Part shown: one piece after another, positions 62,911 to 64,000 of the stretch
How the letters are laid out: the number at the start of each line of letters is the position of its first letter
How positions within the stretch are numbered: the stretch's first letter is position 1
Assembly: GCA_023333565.1 (NCBI GenBank)
Contig: JAJKFH010004053.1
Span: 310,001-374,000, forward strand
Direction of reading: 5' to 3'
Length of the DNA stretch: 64,000 bases
From: Puffinus mauretanicus
Taxonomy: Eukaryota; Chordata; Aves; Procellariiformes; Procellariidae
Notes under the pieces: generated by a model
Database searches by the model: none
Told to the model about the DNA's origin: nothing
The model's input: only the letters and a program-made list of their open reading frames with translations
Program-made: the position numbers and the translations under genes

Positions 62911-63821
62911 TCAGCTCATGTCCAGCTTTTCGTCCACCAGTATCCCCAAGTCCTTCTTGGCAGGGCTGCTCTCAATCCCTTCATCCCCCAGCCTGTATGG
63001 ATATTGGGGGTTGCCCCGACCCAGGTGCAGGATCTTGCACTTGGCCTTGTTGAACCTCATGAGGTTCACACAGGACCACTTCTCAAGCTTGTCCAGGTCC
63101 CTCTGGATGGCATCCCATCCCTTAGGTGTGTCAGCTGCACCACTCAGCTTGGTATCATGTGCAAACTTGCTGAGAGTGCACTCGATCCCACTGTCTATGT
63201 CATTGATGAAGATGTTAAACAGTATCAGTCCCGTTACGGAACCTGTGGGACACCACTTATCACCGACCTCCATCTGGACATTGAGCCATTGACCACTACC
63301 CTCTGGATGTGACCATCCAACCAATTCCTCATCCACCGGGCAGTCCACCCATCCAACCCGTATCTCTCCTAGTTAGGGAGAGGGATGTTGTGGGGGACTG
63401 AGTCAAAGGCCTTACAGAGGTCCAGACAGACGACATCTGTAGCCCTTCCCATGTCCACTGATGTAGTCACTCCATCATAGAAGGCCACTAGGTTGGTCGG
63501 GCAGGACTTGCCCTTGGTGAAGCCATGCTGGCTGTCTCGGATCACCTCCCTGTCCTCCATGTGCCTTAGCATAGCTTGCAGGAGGATCTGTTCCATGATC
63601 TTCCCAGGCACAGAGGTGAGACTGACTGGCCTGGAGTTCCCTGGGTGTTCCTTTTTTCCCTTTTTAAAAATGGGGGTCATGTTTCCCCTTTTCCAGTCAG
63701 CGGGAATTTTACCGGACTGCTGCAACTTCTCAAATACGGTGGATAATGGCTTAGCAACTTCATCCGCCAGTTCCCTCAGGACCCGCAGATGGATCTCATC
63801 GGGTTCCATGGACTTGTGCAC
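62911..63821 (-). pseudogene. CR1 reverse transcriptase, inactivated
   Basis: The segment 63369-63821 (minus) holds the RT N-terminal half: [46 protein letters not shown] and the motif A stretch LDLCKAFD (first Asp kept, codon 63420-63422). It ends at TAG 63369-63371. The frame then shifts, and 62911-63348 carries motif B ([10 protein letters not shown]) and motif C, which reads FAHD instead of the usual FADD (His codon 63157-63159). Loss of a metal-binding Asp would abolish polymerase activity. The second segment ends in TGA at 62911, where CR1 proteins normally have a Trp in MSWQ. The same frame then continues to 62748 and beyond. Confidence 0.9.
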
Positions 63822-64000
63822 CTTCAGGTTCCTTAGATGGTCTCAAACCTGATCTTCTACTACAGTGGGCGGCTCTTCATTCTCCCAGTCCCTGCCTTTG
63901 CCTTCTGCGGCTTGGGCGGTGAGGCTCGAGCACTGAAGAGCTTGCTACTGAAGATCGAGGCAAAAAAGTCATTGAGTACCTCCGCCTTCTCCATATCCCA

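Larger units (their letters stand above)
62271..64000 (-). mobile_element. CR1 LINE, long copy with RT domain, runs off the window (minus strand)
   Basis: The 3' end is at 62271-62286 (octamers AATCACGG, AATCATAG on the plus strand). Upstream on the minus strand come the CR1 3' region, the C-terminal block LSYEERLRELRLFSPEKRR, the reverse transcriptase, and EKAEVLNDFFASIF near 63,960-64,000, the linker before the RT domain. At least 1.73 kb is present; an intact CR1 is about 4-5 kb, so the endonuclease and any ORF1 lie outside or are missing. The copy is dead: frameshifts near 62.47, 63.36 and 63.85 kb, a nonsense codon at 62911-62913, and a catalytic-site change. Confidence 0.93.

Noticed and set aside
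62861..63852. Plus-strand frames of 119-143 codons
   Set aside because: They are antisense shadows of the minus-strand CR1 ORF2.
1..64000. CRISPR array, tRNA or rRNA genes, operons
   Set aside because: No regularly spaced repeats, no cloverleaf with A and B boxes noticed by eye, and no rRNA-like blocks. A tRNAscan run would be needed to exclude tRNA relics fully.

Overview
The window looks like bird (avian) nuclear DNA. The evidence is four CR1 LINE copies, three with clear 8-bp ATTCTRTG-type 3' ends and one with a diverged version, and two solo retroviral LTRs of a type I know from bird genomes (TGTCCTGGTTTC start, TGACGTCA plus TATA promoter). The sequence is AT-rich. It has almost no long open frames, no operons and no bacterial-type features. 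A neoavian host is my inference from the LTR type and cannot be proven from this window.

Layout. Bases 1-11,913 are AT-rich unique sequence with only short repeats, the best being a C-rich tract at 6,215-6,238 that encodes a textbook G-quadruplex on the minus strand. A 569-bp minus-strand solo LTR lies at 11,914-12,482. A 3'-end CR1 fragment (plus strand) lies at 15,744-16,179. Bases 16,180-38,068 are gene-poor, with small tandem duplications and two small CpG-rich patches near 29.3 and 31.1 kb. A second solo LTR (38,069-38,699, minus) shares its ends with the first but has a different middle and a large AAT/GAA microsatellite. Two more CR1 fragments lie at about 40,791-40,950 (minus) and 42,130-42,770 (plus). 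A CpG island lies at about 46,015-46,270. From 46.4 to 62.2 kb the sequence is mostly unique and AT-rich. The last 1.7 kb (62,271-64,000, minus) is the reverse-transcriptase half of a longer, dead CR1 copy that runs off the window.

Genes. I recognise no cellular gene by name. Two places look like parts of genes: a possible terminal coding exon at 41,711-41,944 (good acceptor, phase 0, stop codon, AATAAA 112 bp later), and a possible promoter plus first coding exon at 46.0-46.39 kb (CpG island, GC boxes, short hydrophobic start, splice donor). A third, weaker candidate exon at 58,189-58,504 is phase-compatible with the 46-kb start. All three are inferences. Most open frames are chance, or come from repeats.

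I found no convincing undescribed biological system. The points most worth checking are the two gene-edge candidates, the intact promoter elements in one LTR against their decay in the other, the LTR microsatellite, and the G-quadruplex.
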